From contig NC_064439.1 of NCBI RefSeq assembly GCF_023343835.1, positions 39,735,508 to 39,799,507 on the forward strand: a stretch of 64,000 bases of DNA. Reading direction: 5' to 3'. Every line of letters starts with the position of its first letter. The stretch's first letter is position 1. Below, piece after piece: positions 1-12,400 of the stretch. A model generated the notes under the pieces. The model searched no databases. It was not told where the DNA came from and saw nothing but the letters and a program-made list of their open reading frames with translations. The translations under genes and the position numbers were made by a program. The DNA is from Lagopus muta. Taxonomy: Eukaryota > Chordata > Aves > Galliformes > Phasianidae.

Positions 1-288
1 CCGCGAGCTGCCCCCCAGCTCCGAGCCGTCTCGGCCGAAGAACACCGCCGACAAACTTCTGCCTCCGCTTTCCCGCCACCCCGGGCCCCGCCCCGCCCGC
101 TGCCCCGGGGCACCGCCCGGCCGGCGGGGAAGTACGCCGCTCCGCTCCGCCCGGCCCCTCCGCAGCCGCTGGCCGCCGCCCGTCCTCCTTGCCTTCCCCT
201 CCCTCTTTCCCCGCCCCGCCCCGTCCCGTCCCGTACCCCTTCTCCCGCTCCGGGCCGCGGCAGAGCAGCGGAGCGGCAGGACGGAGCC
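1..288 (+). promoter_or_regulatory. CMTM7: CpG-island promoter and 5' UTR of CMTM7
   Basis: This stretch is very rich in G, C and CpG. It carries several GC-box-like CCGCCC runs, for example near 85-120 and 215-235, and I see no TATA box. It ends at the CMTM7 start codon, so it should hold a broad CpG-type promoter and the 5' untranslated region. The CpG-rich character continues through exon 1 to about 900. The exact transcription start cannot be read from sequence. The ATG at 289 has G at -3 (gagcc before ATG) and T at +4, which is an adequate context. Confidence 0.75.
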
Positions 289-447
289 ATGTCTCACGGG
301 GCGCGAGTGATCCGCACCGGGGTGAGCAGCGCGGGGCCCGCCGCGCCGCCGTCGGCCGCCGCCTCCTCGTCGGCGGGCTCGGACGCGGAGCTGCTGGACG
401 GCGCCTATTTCCGCTCGTGTGCCGGCATGCTGAAGGTGGCCCAGATG
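289..447 (+). CDS. CMTM7: CMTM7 coding exon 1
   Basis: This exon encodes residues 1-53, from the ATG to ...LKVAQM, followed by the donor GTACGA. The LKVAQM end is the same as in human. An open frame runs on to 735 only because the intron happens to stay open. Confidence 0.93.
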
Positions 448-3400
448 GTACGAAGCCGGTCAGGGGCGGGTGGCCTCGGGACCCTCGGCCCTTCCCGGGG
501 CGCCTCCGGGGCGGCGGGTAACGGCGGTTTTTGCTCTGGAGCTCTCGCAGCTGGCGGGAGGAGGAGGGAGCCGGGTTTCTCTCAGGACGCCGAGTGCGAA
601 CTCCCGTCAGAAGCAGCCTCCGCTTTTCGTTCGCTGGTGGAGACAGACGTGTGTCAGCCTGGGGGAACGCTGCTTGTGTGCAGTGCCGCGCTGCGCTGCT
701 GGGACATCGAAGCCAGTGGCGATGTTGAGCGGTGACAACTTTGTTGTTAATCGTAATTTTGGCACAGCAGCGTGAAGGCATCGGGTGCTGCACGTCAGCG
801 GTCCGTTAGCTGTGGTAAGTTTTGGGAGAGGAGGCCAAGGGCCGCCTGCGAGGCCGGGTCGGGGTGAGCGCCTGGGCCAGGAGTGGTGAGGTATCACCTG
901 CAGCAGGAACTGGGGAAACGCTGAGCATTTGTACTGCAGTTGTCCCTCACTGTGAGTTCGGCTCTGTAGGAGAACCAGCAGCTGTCTGCTGATTTCTCTT
1001 CTCTTGGGTTGTTCCCAATCCATCATGAGGATCTGGAGCATCTTTCCAGGAGATAAAAACGATGCTCTTTTGAATGCATGTCTCCATTGCCAGTGACCCT
1101 GCGGTCCTGGGACTGTAGCCTTGTGCTTTGCGGACTAACTAGAAGCCCGCTTATCTTTTTCTCTTTGCCACTGTAGAAAGCACAATACCTTTTATGGACT
1201 AGAAGGACATAGTCCTCTCTGCTGTCCATCCTGATGTGTCTTCACTACACTTCCTACTTGTTACTCTCACAAGCGCGTGTATTTGTGCTGAAGTTTCAGT
1301 TTTGGTGTGCCTGGAAAGTGTGGAATGTGTGCTTTACGTACTTTACATTCTTTAATGTAACGTATGTAAATGTATTTTAATGTATATAAGTGTATGTAAT
1401 AGTGTAATCTTTAACATATTTTATATGAAATAATATTTTCTGAATGCTGATCAATATAATTAGAATTTCACCTAGTGGTTTTCTGTGCTGATTTGACAAG
1501 CTCCCATGAGCCCTCTCCCAACTTTACCCTTTTACATTTTTCTGCATTCCAGCTTGCTTATAAATAACATCAGTAGAAATTACTTCAGCTATCCAAGGAA
1601 CTTTGGGCAGGTTAAACTTTTCTGATGCGTTATCTTGGTAATGTATTCTTCTCAAACAGTTTTCAAAGAAAACAAAATGTTTGTGCTGCAATATGTAGAA
1701 ATGACCAAGACAAGCTAGTTTTAGGTCAACTCCTCAACATTCATCTAAAATTCATCTTTTCTCAGAGATTATTTTCACTATATCTATGAATCTGCTTTTA
1801 TTAGCATGCAGTTCTTCTGGTGTTGGCAATATCTGTGTTTGATCAGAATTCTCTGTGATGAAACTGTAAACATTGCTGGATTAATGTTAGTGGGGATGGT
1901 GGGACTGCAGGCTTCTTATGAAGGAGAGCCATTATTCAGACAGAGGACAAAGGTAAGTTGTTTTCAGATAGACATATGACGTGCTTCATAGAGTATACCT
2001 AGAGGCTTCTGAATGGTTCTAGTTATGAAGAAGGAGCACTACTGCATCTCTTTTCTCCTTCTTCCTCAATCCCCTTTGCCAAGAAATAAATGATACGAGA
2101 GAGAGCAAGAAGCAAACATTTTTATTTCTTCATTTATAGTAATGCTAACGGCTGTTTGCAAGCCCCAAAATTAGCATAAATAATTTGATTGTGTGCATGA
2201 AATTATTCTAATAGATGGCATCAGCATGCCAGGATAATTGTACCAAGGAAACAGAAGACAATGTCACAGGTTTTCTTCTGTGAGAAGGATCTTAACACAA
2301 GCCTTAAAATTCAGCAGTCTCATGCAAGATGAGGAGCTTGTCCAGGAATCTGATCATTACTGACTCCATGTTACCAATTCATTCCCTTTAAATTCTTCTG
2401 GGTGATTTGAAAGCTTGTGTTGGCCGTAGCATCTAGTATAGATTGAAATTAGGAATTAAAAAGCATGTTTCGTGCCTGTGAGCCTATGTACATTCCTTTA
2501 TTTTGCATAATTACAGCTCTGAGAAGGTGATGCGTTTTCTGCATTGAGTTCCTGACTTTCAAATATGCAAGGAATGCTCTATATAGGTATTTTGAAAATA
2601 TAGTGGAGGAGAAAAATAGTTTGTTACTTGTGCACTTTACATAGTAATAAGGCAGTTTCACAGCTGTTTTTCATGTATGACCATCACTAATGTTAATAGG
2701 GACTCCATTTTCAAAATCCAGTCTGAATTGATGTGCTTTTAACAAGAAGTTACAACGTATCTTCAACTTCTGCCTTCAACTGGTCTAGTTTGAATACTGC
2801 TCTTCCTTTTGTTCCTTCTTTCATTCTTTTTTGTGCTTGCACTTTTGCCAGTACCTTTTGTACTCTGGGTGTTACGTGCAGGATTGTGCCGTGTTTCAGG
2901 CTGTGGGAGATTCAGGTTGGACGTTAGGAAATACTACTTCTCTGCAAGGGTGGTCAGGCACTGGAATGGGCTGCCCAGGGAGGTGGTGGAGTCACTGAGC
3001 CTGGAGGTGTTCAAGGAACGTTTGGACGTTGTGTTGAGGGATATGGTTAAGTGAGAACTGTTGGTGATGGGTGGATGGTTGGACTGGATGATCTTGTAGG
3101 TCTTTTCCAACCTTGGTGATTCTGTGATTCTAGAGCAAGTGCAAGGGTGTGTGTCTCTGTGTGCACAGTCCATGTGACTACAAGGGCTACATTTGACATG
3201 AAGCCAGCTTGGCAAAATTGCTACATGTGGCACTTTTCAGTACACCCCAATGTCAGTGCTTTTGAAGCATGTTTGATCTGTGTTCATGCTACTGCTGGCT
3301 TATTTTATTGCAGGACTTTCTGGGTACTTAGAAAGAACCGGGTAGTTTTCAAAAGGTATCAGGAAACCTTTTGAGGTCTCCCGTGCCCTTGGAGACTGTT

Positions 3401-6400
3401 TGGAGCTGTTGTGTGCAAGAAGAGACATCACAGCACCGTGCTTCTGTAGGTCTCAGACTTCTGAAACCATTCCAGGATTGTTCCTTGCTTCTGGATCCTG
3501 AGGGGAATGGAAGTGGCCTGTGGCCTCTCTGCCCCTACTTCAAGATGGGCCAAGGTAACTGTGACCAGAGTCCAGACTGAGGGAGGATGTCCCCACAATA
3601 AGGCCATTGCTACTGAGCAGACAGCGGTTCTGGCACAGCAAGCACAGCCATAGTATACAGTGTTTTAACCTAAAGACCATCTTATTCAATCTGAATCAGG
3701 AAAGAGCAGTTTCACCAGACACGAAAAGAAGAAATCTTCTCAAAGCTGGGGAAAACAGAATAAACCCAATGAAAGTTGGCTTAACAGCATCGTTTTTAAC
3801 TCGTTAAAGTTGCTAAGGCTGCTGAGTAAATATTTCATTTCCCAAGTGTCGACAAAAGCAGTTGCAATTCTTGATATCTGAACAGCCCACCAGGCAGCCT
3901 CTGAGCAGCACTGAAGTTTGCTGAAATTCTTTGGATTATTATATACAAACATACAGTTGAATAATGGTGTTCAAGGGAATATTAATACATCTCATGCAGA
4001 AAGCCAAAAAAACATTGGTAGCTAGATTGTTAGAGCCAAGATCAACTTCTAAATGTGCGGGATGGTATCAGCCAAACTTCCTGGGGAGCTGCATTTGGAA
4101 GATGTTAAAATATGAGAAGAAAGCAAGATCTGTTGGTGGAAGATAAAAACTCTTAGTCAAAACCATTGATTTAGAAAAAGGAAATGCACAAAAGCAAATG
4201 CTGTTGGAGTAGCTCTCCAATCGCTCCAGTCTTTTAACTTGATCCCCAAACTTCTTTTGTCTATGGAATCGATTGAAGTAAATGATCTAATTCTTTGCAG
4301 CAGTGTGTTACTGATGTATGACTTTGCTTGTATGGTAATAAGACTGTTTAGTTAGGAGATATGTGCAGAGATGCTGAAATGGTAAACTTTTATCCTACCT
4401 AGACTGTACTTTCAACTTTCTCCAGCAATTACTCTGTCCGTAGTTCTTCCAAAGGAAAACAGTGGTCAGAAGTAACAAGCTTGGCTGAAAGTTGCCAGAT
4501 GCAGACCTGCCAAGCTTACACTCAAACAGGTCTGTGTTCTGCTTGTCTCTTCATCCCAGCTGATAAGAGAAGACAGGAAAAATGCTGCTGTTCTAGCTAA
4601 CAGTGATATCCTGATGTATTACACAAAAAGTCTTATTGGAGGCATTTGATGAAGTAGTGGATAAAGTAATAGAGGAGGAAATGTGTGAGCGTCCTCAGCC
4701 TGCGACTGTGTGACAAATGACTGGCTAAAGAATAAGAATTGAATTTATTTTTTAATTTTAGCAGCAAAGTTGTTATTCTCAGGCCCAGGTCAGACACGTG
4801 TATTGTAGGTGCCCATTGCTGTTCGGCTAGATGTTGCAGTGAAGGGACCTCGCTTGGCATGCTGGCCATAGAGATAGAAGTTTGTCTATGTCGTGGGTGG
4901 CTCAAAAGTAAACAAGAGCATTTGAGTGAGGAATGCCCAAGCCTTGTAATTAAAACCCATAGGTCTGGGAAGTCCTGTTATTTACACTCTGAGATCACCG
5001 CAACAGGCTGGCTTGGCCAGGCGTACTTTTTCCATTCCTCTGCTCAGGGTGGCCATACAGTTTCTGCCCAGGTATTTGCATATGAGCTGGGAGCAGACAG
5101 CATGTTCCCTGGGTGCTAAGTAATGCTTGGTGGTAGGCTGACATGGTTTTATTTGATGGGTCAAAACTTCAGAGGCAACGGCAGTGGAAGGAATTTTCTC
5201 TGTGCTGCCATTCTGAGCTGCAGTGATGCAGCTGTTTGCAAGATTGTGCAATATGCCAAATGAGGGAACTGATGTAGCTTTACTTCAACTCTCCTTCACT
5301 TTTCTTCTTCCATAAGAGATTTGAGGGAATGGTGCAGCCACAGAGACTATTGTCAGGAGCAGCCAGAGTCTGGGATAGAATGGCAGGAGCTGCAGAAGGA
5401 TGAATTGGTTCCACATGCTTCAAGTCACAAGCTAAGATTTCAGTCCTTTTCTGTTATTTGTTGTTGTTGTTAGGGAAAGGTTTAATTACTTGGGTTACTC
5501 TCTGTCTAATTGTTCAATTTCTATGTTTTTCAGCAGAAAAAAAAAAAAAGAAAATAGTGAATTATTCAACTGCTCTGGAAGGTTCAAAAGTCGAGCCCAG
5601 AATATTGCTGTTTTTAAATAGTAGGAAATCTCTGTTCCAAATATATCAGTGAATGCATTATTTCTTTCCAGAAGAGGCTACCTGCAAGCACGAAATTGGA
5701 GCTATTGTGCCTTGCTCACTTGGCCAATCCATTAGGATTTGTTGTAATACATTCATGGTATGTAGTGCTCTTCGTGTAGCTGTGACTGAATAAGGTCTAG
5801 TAAGTACATTTTCTGAAATCAGAAAAAACAGGAAGTGAAGCCTAGAAATTTACCACATCTCCTGAGATGTGTTTAGCATGCTTGAAAGAGCAGAGTGAAG
5901 TATTGGCAGTGGTTTTCTGGCGCATGTGTTTCACAGGAAGTTAGATTTGCAGTAGCGTTTTGAAATCTCTATCAGGTGTGCATGGTGTCTGTGGGCTGTC
6001 AGATGTGAAAAGCATGGATTCTTACTGCTCTGTGACCTTCCTAAGAAGTGCTAATGTGCCATATCCCCTCTCCTCTGTCTTTGGAGACAGTGTCCCTTTG
6101 AATATCTGCTTCTCCTACCACAGAGAAACGAAAACCAGTGGTTCAGTTCAGTGCAAGTGTGGTCTTTAAATAACTCAGAGCCTAAAAATGTTGAAAATTC
6201 CCTTGTTGAGGGAGCACCTGCAGCCCTGGAACAATCCATGTGTCTCATCATGATCACGGGAGCCGTGGACATACCTCAGTGAGGGCAGTGTGCCTGACCA
6301 CGATGATGTTAGGTAACAGCTCCACATTGCCTGCACGAAGCAGTATCGGCCCCACAAGCCAGACAGCGTTTGGCTGCTATGAGTGAGTGTTTCCTCCGCT

Positions 6401-9400
6401 CCCCTCCCTTGGGTGTACTTGTAGGGCATTCTCTCAGTCCTGTGGCTGAGCCTCTCCTTTGCACTGCTGTCACATCACGTGCACTACGGGCTTGTCCTCC
6501 TCTTTTGTGGTGAGATGTAAAGTATACAGCAGCCAGAAATTGCTGCTCTCTCTGTGCAGAGATCAAACTTGAAAATTGCTGTGATTTTCTTCCACACACC
6601 TGCGTGCTTCATCTGTTCTGCATAACTCAGATTCCAAAGGAATCATTACAGCTGAAATAATTTTCTACGCTGCAATGCTGGGAATTTGATGAATACAATG
6701 GAAAGTACAGGAGTGTCTGACTGGCCCAAGCCATGTGGCTGCAGCCTTCAAAGCTACAGCAAATTGATTTGCTGTTCTTGTACTTAGGGCTTCTTCTGCT
6801 CATAGCTTGACACAAGGAAAATGGAGTGTGACAAAGACAAGATTGAGAAGCTGCTTCAAGAGGAATTTTCTTGGGATGTTGTTTAGTTTTATTGCAGTAC
6901 CATTTCTGAGTTCACGAAACAAACACTGACAGCTGGAAAGGAAAGAGACCTGAGATCATCAGTAGCAAATGCAGAACTGCAGAAAGGCTTTGGATACTGT
7001 CCTGTAAGTCTGTAATCATGTTCACCCGAAACTGGGAAGGCCACTTGAAGAGGTCTCTCATCTACAAGGGAAAAACCCAGTCCCAGCTGCTCTTTGTCAC
7101 CTGCTGGCTAATTGAGCCTTTTGTAGATAGCTTGAGCGTGGCTTCCTAGTAGCAAGGGCAGTGCCATCCCTGGGTGTTTGTGTGAGCTGCCGGGCAGTGG
7201 TGCCGTTGGGAATCTCAGCTATTATCTCACCCTTCACTTCTTGTGCCTTGCCAAGCACAAAGTGTGTGCGCTTAGGCCCTGTCTAATGCATTAACTGGGT
7301 TGTGATAATGCTGGTTGATGTGGAAATAGTCACAATGTTAGTATTTTGGGGAACACTCACCTGTATTTTTCCTGATTAAAAAAAAAAAAAAAAATGATGT
7401 ACCAGCACAGCTAACAACATAGACTTCAGTGATGCTAACAGTCTCCTCTTGTTTGAGGAGACCTTGCTTAAGGCTCGCACAGCCCTTGCTGAAGATGACA
7501 GATACAGGCTTTTTAACAGCTCTCAGTGCGATTGCCAGATGTCAGTGTGGTATTCTCTGGGGCTGGGAAAAGAGATGGCAGGTGCTAACTGAAGATTCGA
7601 GTCAGCCAAGCAATAAATGCCTCAGACAATGAGAATGAGTTGTGTTGTGAGCAGCATCCATAAGGAGAGGGGTGAACAAATTGCTTGCTGAGGGTTACAG
7701 GCACGGACACCGAGACTTTCCTGAGCAGTTTGCAAGGTGCTCCTTATCTCAGTAGCAGTTTTAATGAAGATGAGACCCCATATGCTTTTCATTTTTTGTG
7801 CACCTGGTTTGATAGATTAGTAGGGAGTTGTTTGCCACGAGGTGCTGGTTTTGTGTTGTATGTTCCCATTTGAGCTTAAAGTAGTTGTGCCCTGCTAGAT
7901 GTGTATTGGATATCCAGATCAAGTAGGAAGCTTTGCAGTTGTGGTTGTGCAGTTTGTTTGTTAGCCATGAACACCACTGGGCTTCATGCAGACAGACAGT
8001 CCGAGCCAGGCTTGGCTGGCCAGCCAGCATGGGCTCCTCTGTAGGTGGTACTGCCAGGCGTGATTGCTGCATGTGTTTTCAGACAGCCATAACCTTTACG
8101 TACAAGAGCTCTTTAGCTCACAAGTATGGATTAAGCTCTTCCTACATTGTGTCTTACTTATAATATGGGGCTTCGTTAGCTGTCTAAAGGGCAAACAGTA
8201 CAACTCAGTGTACACTGAGAATGGTTCAGAATGGTGGTTTCAGAGGTACCTCACTCCTCCTCCAAGTATTTCTTCTTGGCAAGCTGAGAGGAAGTAATAC
8301 AGGTGAGCTGAGCTGGGAGAGACTGCTGGAGTGGGTGGCTGTTCTGCTGGGGCTGTTGCATGCACAAGGAGTAACATGTTCACAAAGTATACGGGTCTTC
8401 TGGCCTTGCCCAGGACAGCATCTCTAGGATTTGTGGGTGCCTAGAAAGGCTTCTTTGAGAGCTAGAAGGAAAGCAGTTGCCTTTTCCAGAGTTAAAATCC
8501 TGCTAGAACGTTTGCTGCATTTAGAATTCTGGCCATATCCTATGCAGACATGTTGAAAGTTAGCTGTGCTATTAATAATCTTTTGCAATGAGTTTTATAT
8601 GTTTTGGGAATTGTTTGTGACTTGAATATGGCACTTGTGTGCTGTTACTCAATTATGAGTTCACATATCGCTGCAGTAATATGAGTTTTGCACGAATGTT
8701 TTTACATAGATTGCAAAAACTTGCTGGTAATGATTTTACAGTTGGAGCGTTTTAAACTGAATTTGATTTATAAAACAAAGCAGAACCTAAATCTTTTAGT
8801 ATTGGTTTAGAGAGAAAAGAAATAAAGTTACGAGCCTCTTGATAACGATCTTGCTTTGCTCTTTTAAATTAATTCACTGCTAGATGAGACTGTAGCATGT
8901 TCTTTGCCGTATAACGGTGAAGTCCTCAGCTTTCAGCTAATGAAGTGCAGTCCAGTGTGGTGTCCTTCAGTGCAACATGGTGTGGTGGTGCAGGCAGCTT
9001 TGGGGTGTGAGGCAGGGAGCTGGCTGAGGTGACAGAGGTGGGACTGATGTGTTGCTTGCACTGCGCTGTGCAGTAGGTGTGACTTCGCTGGTCGTTACAG
9101 ATAATTGCTTTTTTAGTAATGGTGGCTACCATCCTGCAACAGGGGCTTTTTAATGCTGTCATTCACATGCTGGTTCTGTGATTACCTCACATCCTTTGCT
9201 ATCGCCGGTGCCTGTGCCAGAACAGATAAATAACTTATTAATAAGTGAAGAATACAGCTTCCTTGTACTGAGGCTTGTCCTCTTATTTGACCCTCTAAGA
9301 CTCAGATAAGATTATTTTGTCTTCTTCTCACCCTCCCACCATTCCTATCTTCAATAAATAGCTGAGGATGGCAGTGCACAAGAGAAGTCACTTATCAGAG

Positions 9401-12400
9401 ACCAGGCAGCCTCCTTATTTTAGCAAACCAGCCAGACAAGAGGAAATCTGCCCAGACACAGGGGCTGAGAGACTGTTGTGCAACCAAAGACTGACTGCTT
9501 CACAGATCCATGCACTTGAAGATTGCTGATTTCATCTGTCATTAGGGAGGTTTTAGCTGGACTGGGTTCTTTATCATGTTTTCCTTTTCTGAATCTTTCT
9601 AGTGTGTGCTTGGCTGTTAGACCTCCCTTTTCCTTTGGAAGAAGATGATTTTGGTTACGGCATCAGTCAGCTTTGTTGCTTAAATTAGCTGAACTGGTGT
9701 TGCATGAATTATGCTTGTGACCTTGACCTGAGCTTTGTCTATCTTACAGCTTTGTGAGTAACAGTAACAGTTTAAAAAACCGTTTGATTCTCTCCAGAAG
9801 TATGTAATTAATAATATACATATTGCTTCACCGTGTTGTGGTGTCACATTCATAAATACACAAAATGTGGTAGTACTGCTGCAGTCAGTGACAGCTCTTC
9901 TCTGTGCGGGACACCTAAACAGGACATGGCTGTCCTCATTGGCATGCTTAGGATGGAAAATTCCACATTCTATTTTGACCAGTGTCACAAGCTAAAAGCT
10001 TTGACTTTTTTCATTCAAATAAAAGAAGCATTTAGCTCTTATTATATTGCTTTCTTTAAAAAGACTAATAAAACTTGGTGTGAGTCACCACTGTCCCTTA
10101 CTCCAAATCTGAAGACAGACAGCTTCTGTGCAGTTGTTTGCACGGAACTTGGGTAAGTTCTAAGAGAGGAGGAATTAAATGAAGGAGGAGGGAGATTGAA
10201 GCGGTACAGAGGTTCACCAGTTCTTCACCAAGTGCAGTGGAGAAGTCTCCTTTCACTGCTGTTTACAGCATTCAAGGGAAGAAGGAAAAAAAAAAGGCTA
10301 TATCTGTCTTCTAGAGAATCAAATTCCTTTCCAAAGAAGGATGGAAAATAAAAGCTTTTTTGGTATTTCACACGTTATCAGCTACAAGCTGGGGGCTGGT
10401 AAACCAGAGCTGCTGCCTACAGTATTGGTACAGATGTAGTGGCATGCTGAGTCGTGTCCCCTGCCCTCTTTCCCCTGAATGGTGCTCTGAGACAACGTCT
10501 CGTTTCCCTGTGCACCTGCTTAGTAAATGGCACTTTGGTAGTGGGCTTCTGAGGCTTCTAGTTTCGTGAGCACCTTGGCTGGCACTGCCCCCTGAATGGA
10601 ATATCCTTGTTTCTTCTCCCAACTGCTTATTTCATTCCCTCTGTCACCTTTCCTCTTGCACTGGCACCATTGTTGTGTTCTTGCACTAATTATAGAACAG
10701 ATAACAGCTGGAAAAACAATTCATACACAGGGGAGGACATAAACACAGGCAGAGTCATTGTGTTGCTGTGTCAGTTCTTCAGGTTTTTTTTTACCTCACA
10801 ATACTCTGTGCTGGTACTGCACAAAGTGGCTGAGTAGAAAGGCTAGGAATTGCTTTTGGCATTGACAGCTTTGGCTTAAATGCATCAAACTATATCCCTC
10901 TGGAAATATTTTTATTTACCTAATTGCAATTCATGTCCTGATGCAAGGGCATGGGGAGGATACCTAGGGTATATTAAAAGAGGGAAATGTTGTGTTTTCA
11001 GATGCAGGAAGAGAAATTTGGATTCTTTGGAAAGAATGAGATACAGAAGAGAGGAAGTACAGAGTATCATATAGGGAATGAAGAAGACAGAGGAATAGTA
11101 AGAAAAAAAGAAGGAAAAAATCCATGGAATTAAAAAAACTTCTTGTGGGAGAGCAGAGCAGAGGGGAGTATAGCCAAGAAAGAAAAGAAGATACGCAGAG
11201 AAAAGCAAGGAAGTGGTTTCATATCACATAGTAAAATAAATGGAAAGATAATGCAGTGATGAGTAGATTATATGTGTCCATGTTTGTGTCATGGTATTAC
11301 TCGAAATCTTTGAGATAAGAGTTAGTGTTTCTCCAGAACTGGGTATCTTGATGCAGATTTGCTTCCTATCTACCTTATCTTTCTTCCCAGCAGTTTAGCT
11401 GGCATTTCACATCACATTTTTTATATAGCAAAAGAAAACTATTGCTCATATCTAAAAGTCACATGGTAAGACAGCAGTTTTGACCTACCAGTTCAGAATA
11501 TGATCTTGAGACTTTGAAGAATTAGGGTTTTAGTATTGCTGCTGGTAGTACGGCAGCAGCTGGAAGTCCCAGACCTTGACAGCCAATGAAGTGAGCTGAC
11601 CATGGCCAAGAGCCAGACACCCACCTGGCTCTCATGTGCTCCCTTTTCCTCTGGGATGGAGAGAAGATAGAAATGCTTCTCGTGGATTTTGATAATGACG
11701 GTTTCATAAGGAAAGCAAAAGCTGTGCTTGAAAGCAAAGCAAAAAGAGGAATTTGTTCACTTAATCCCCATTGACAGGCGGATGCCATGTCACTTGCTGG
11801 AGAGCAGGCTCACAGCACTCATAATGGTTGCTTGGTTAGACAGAGGCAATGGCCACAAACATCATCCCGTCCTCTGCGTGTGTTGCTGAGCACTACATCG
11901 CATGGCCTGGAATATCCTGGGGGCCGCCTGGGGCAGCTGGCTCGGCCACATCCCCTGCCAACCTCTTGCCCACACCCAGCCTTCTTGCTCTGTGTAATGC
12001 AGTTAGAAGGCTTTGCTACTGTGTGAGCACTGCTCAGCAATAGGCAAAACACTGATGTGCTCTCAACGCTTTTCTAACCACAGAGGCAAAGCGCAGCGCC
12101 CTGTCAGCTACTGTGCAGGAAGTTAACTCCTTCCCAGCCAGACCCAGTGCACAGCCACTGTCCTGGGTGCTGTGCACACACAGTGGGAAAGGGTAACGCT
12201 TACTCCATGGGCATTATTGGAGTAGTGAAAGAAGAGCTAGATACAGGCCGGTGATAATGCGTGGGAAAGAACAGTCAGGAGCAGTCAAGAGGACGAACAG
12301 AGGCCTGAACTTTGCAGCTTATGTTTCCAGTTTGAAAACAGGAGTCTATTTGGGATGTATTTGGGGTGTTTTCTTTGCAACACGTGATATCAGATTTTAC

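Noticed and set aside
289-735. 148-codon frame starting at the CMTM7 ATG
   Set aside because: Only 289-447 is coding. The rest is intron read-through after the donor at 448, and the next residues must be ISLLVGF from 18342 to match the family.
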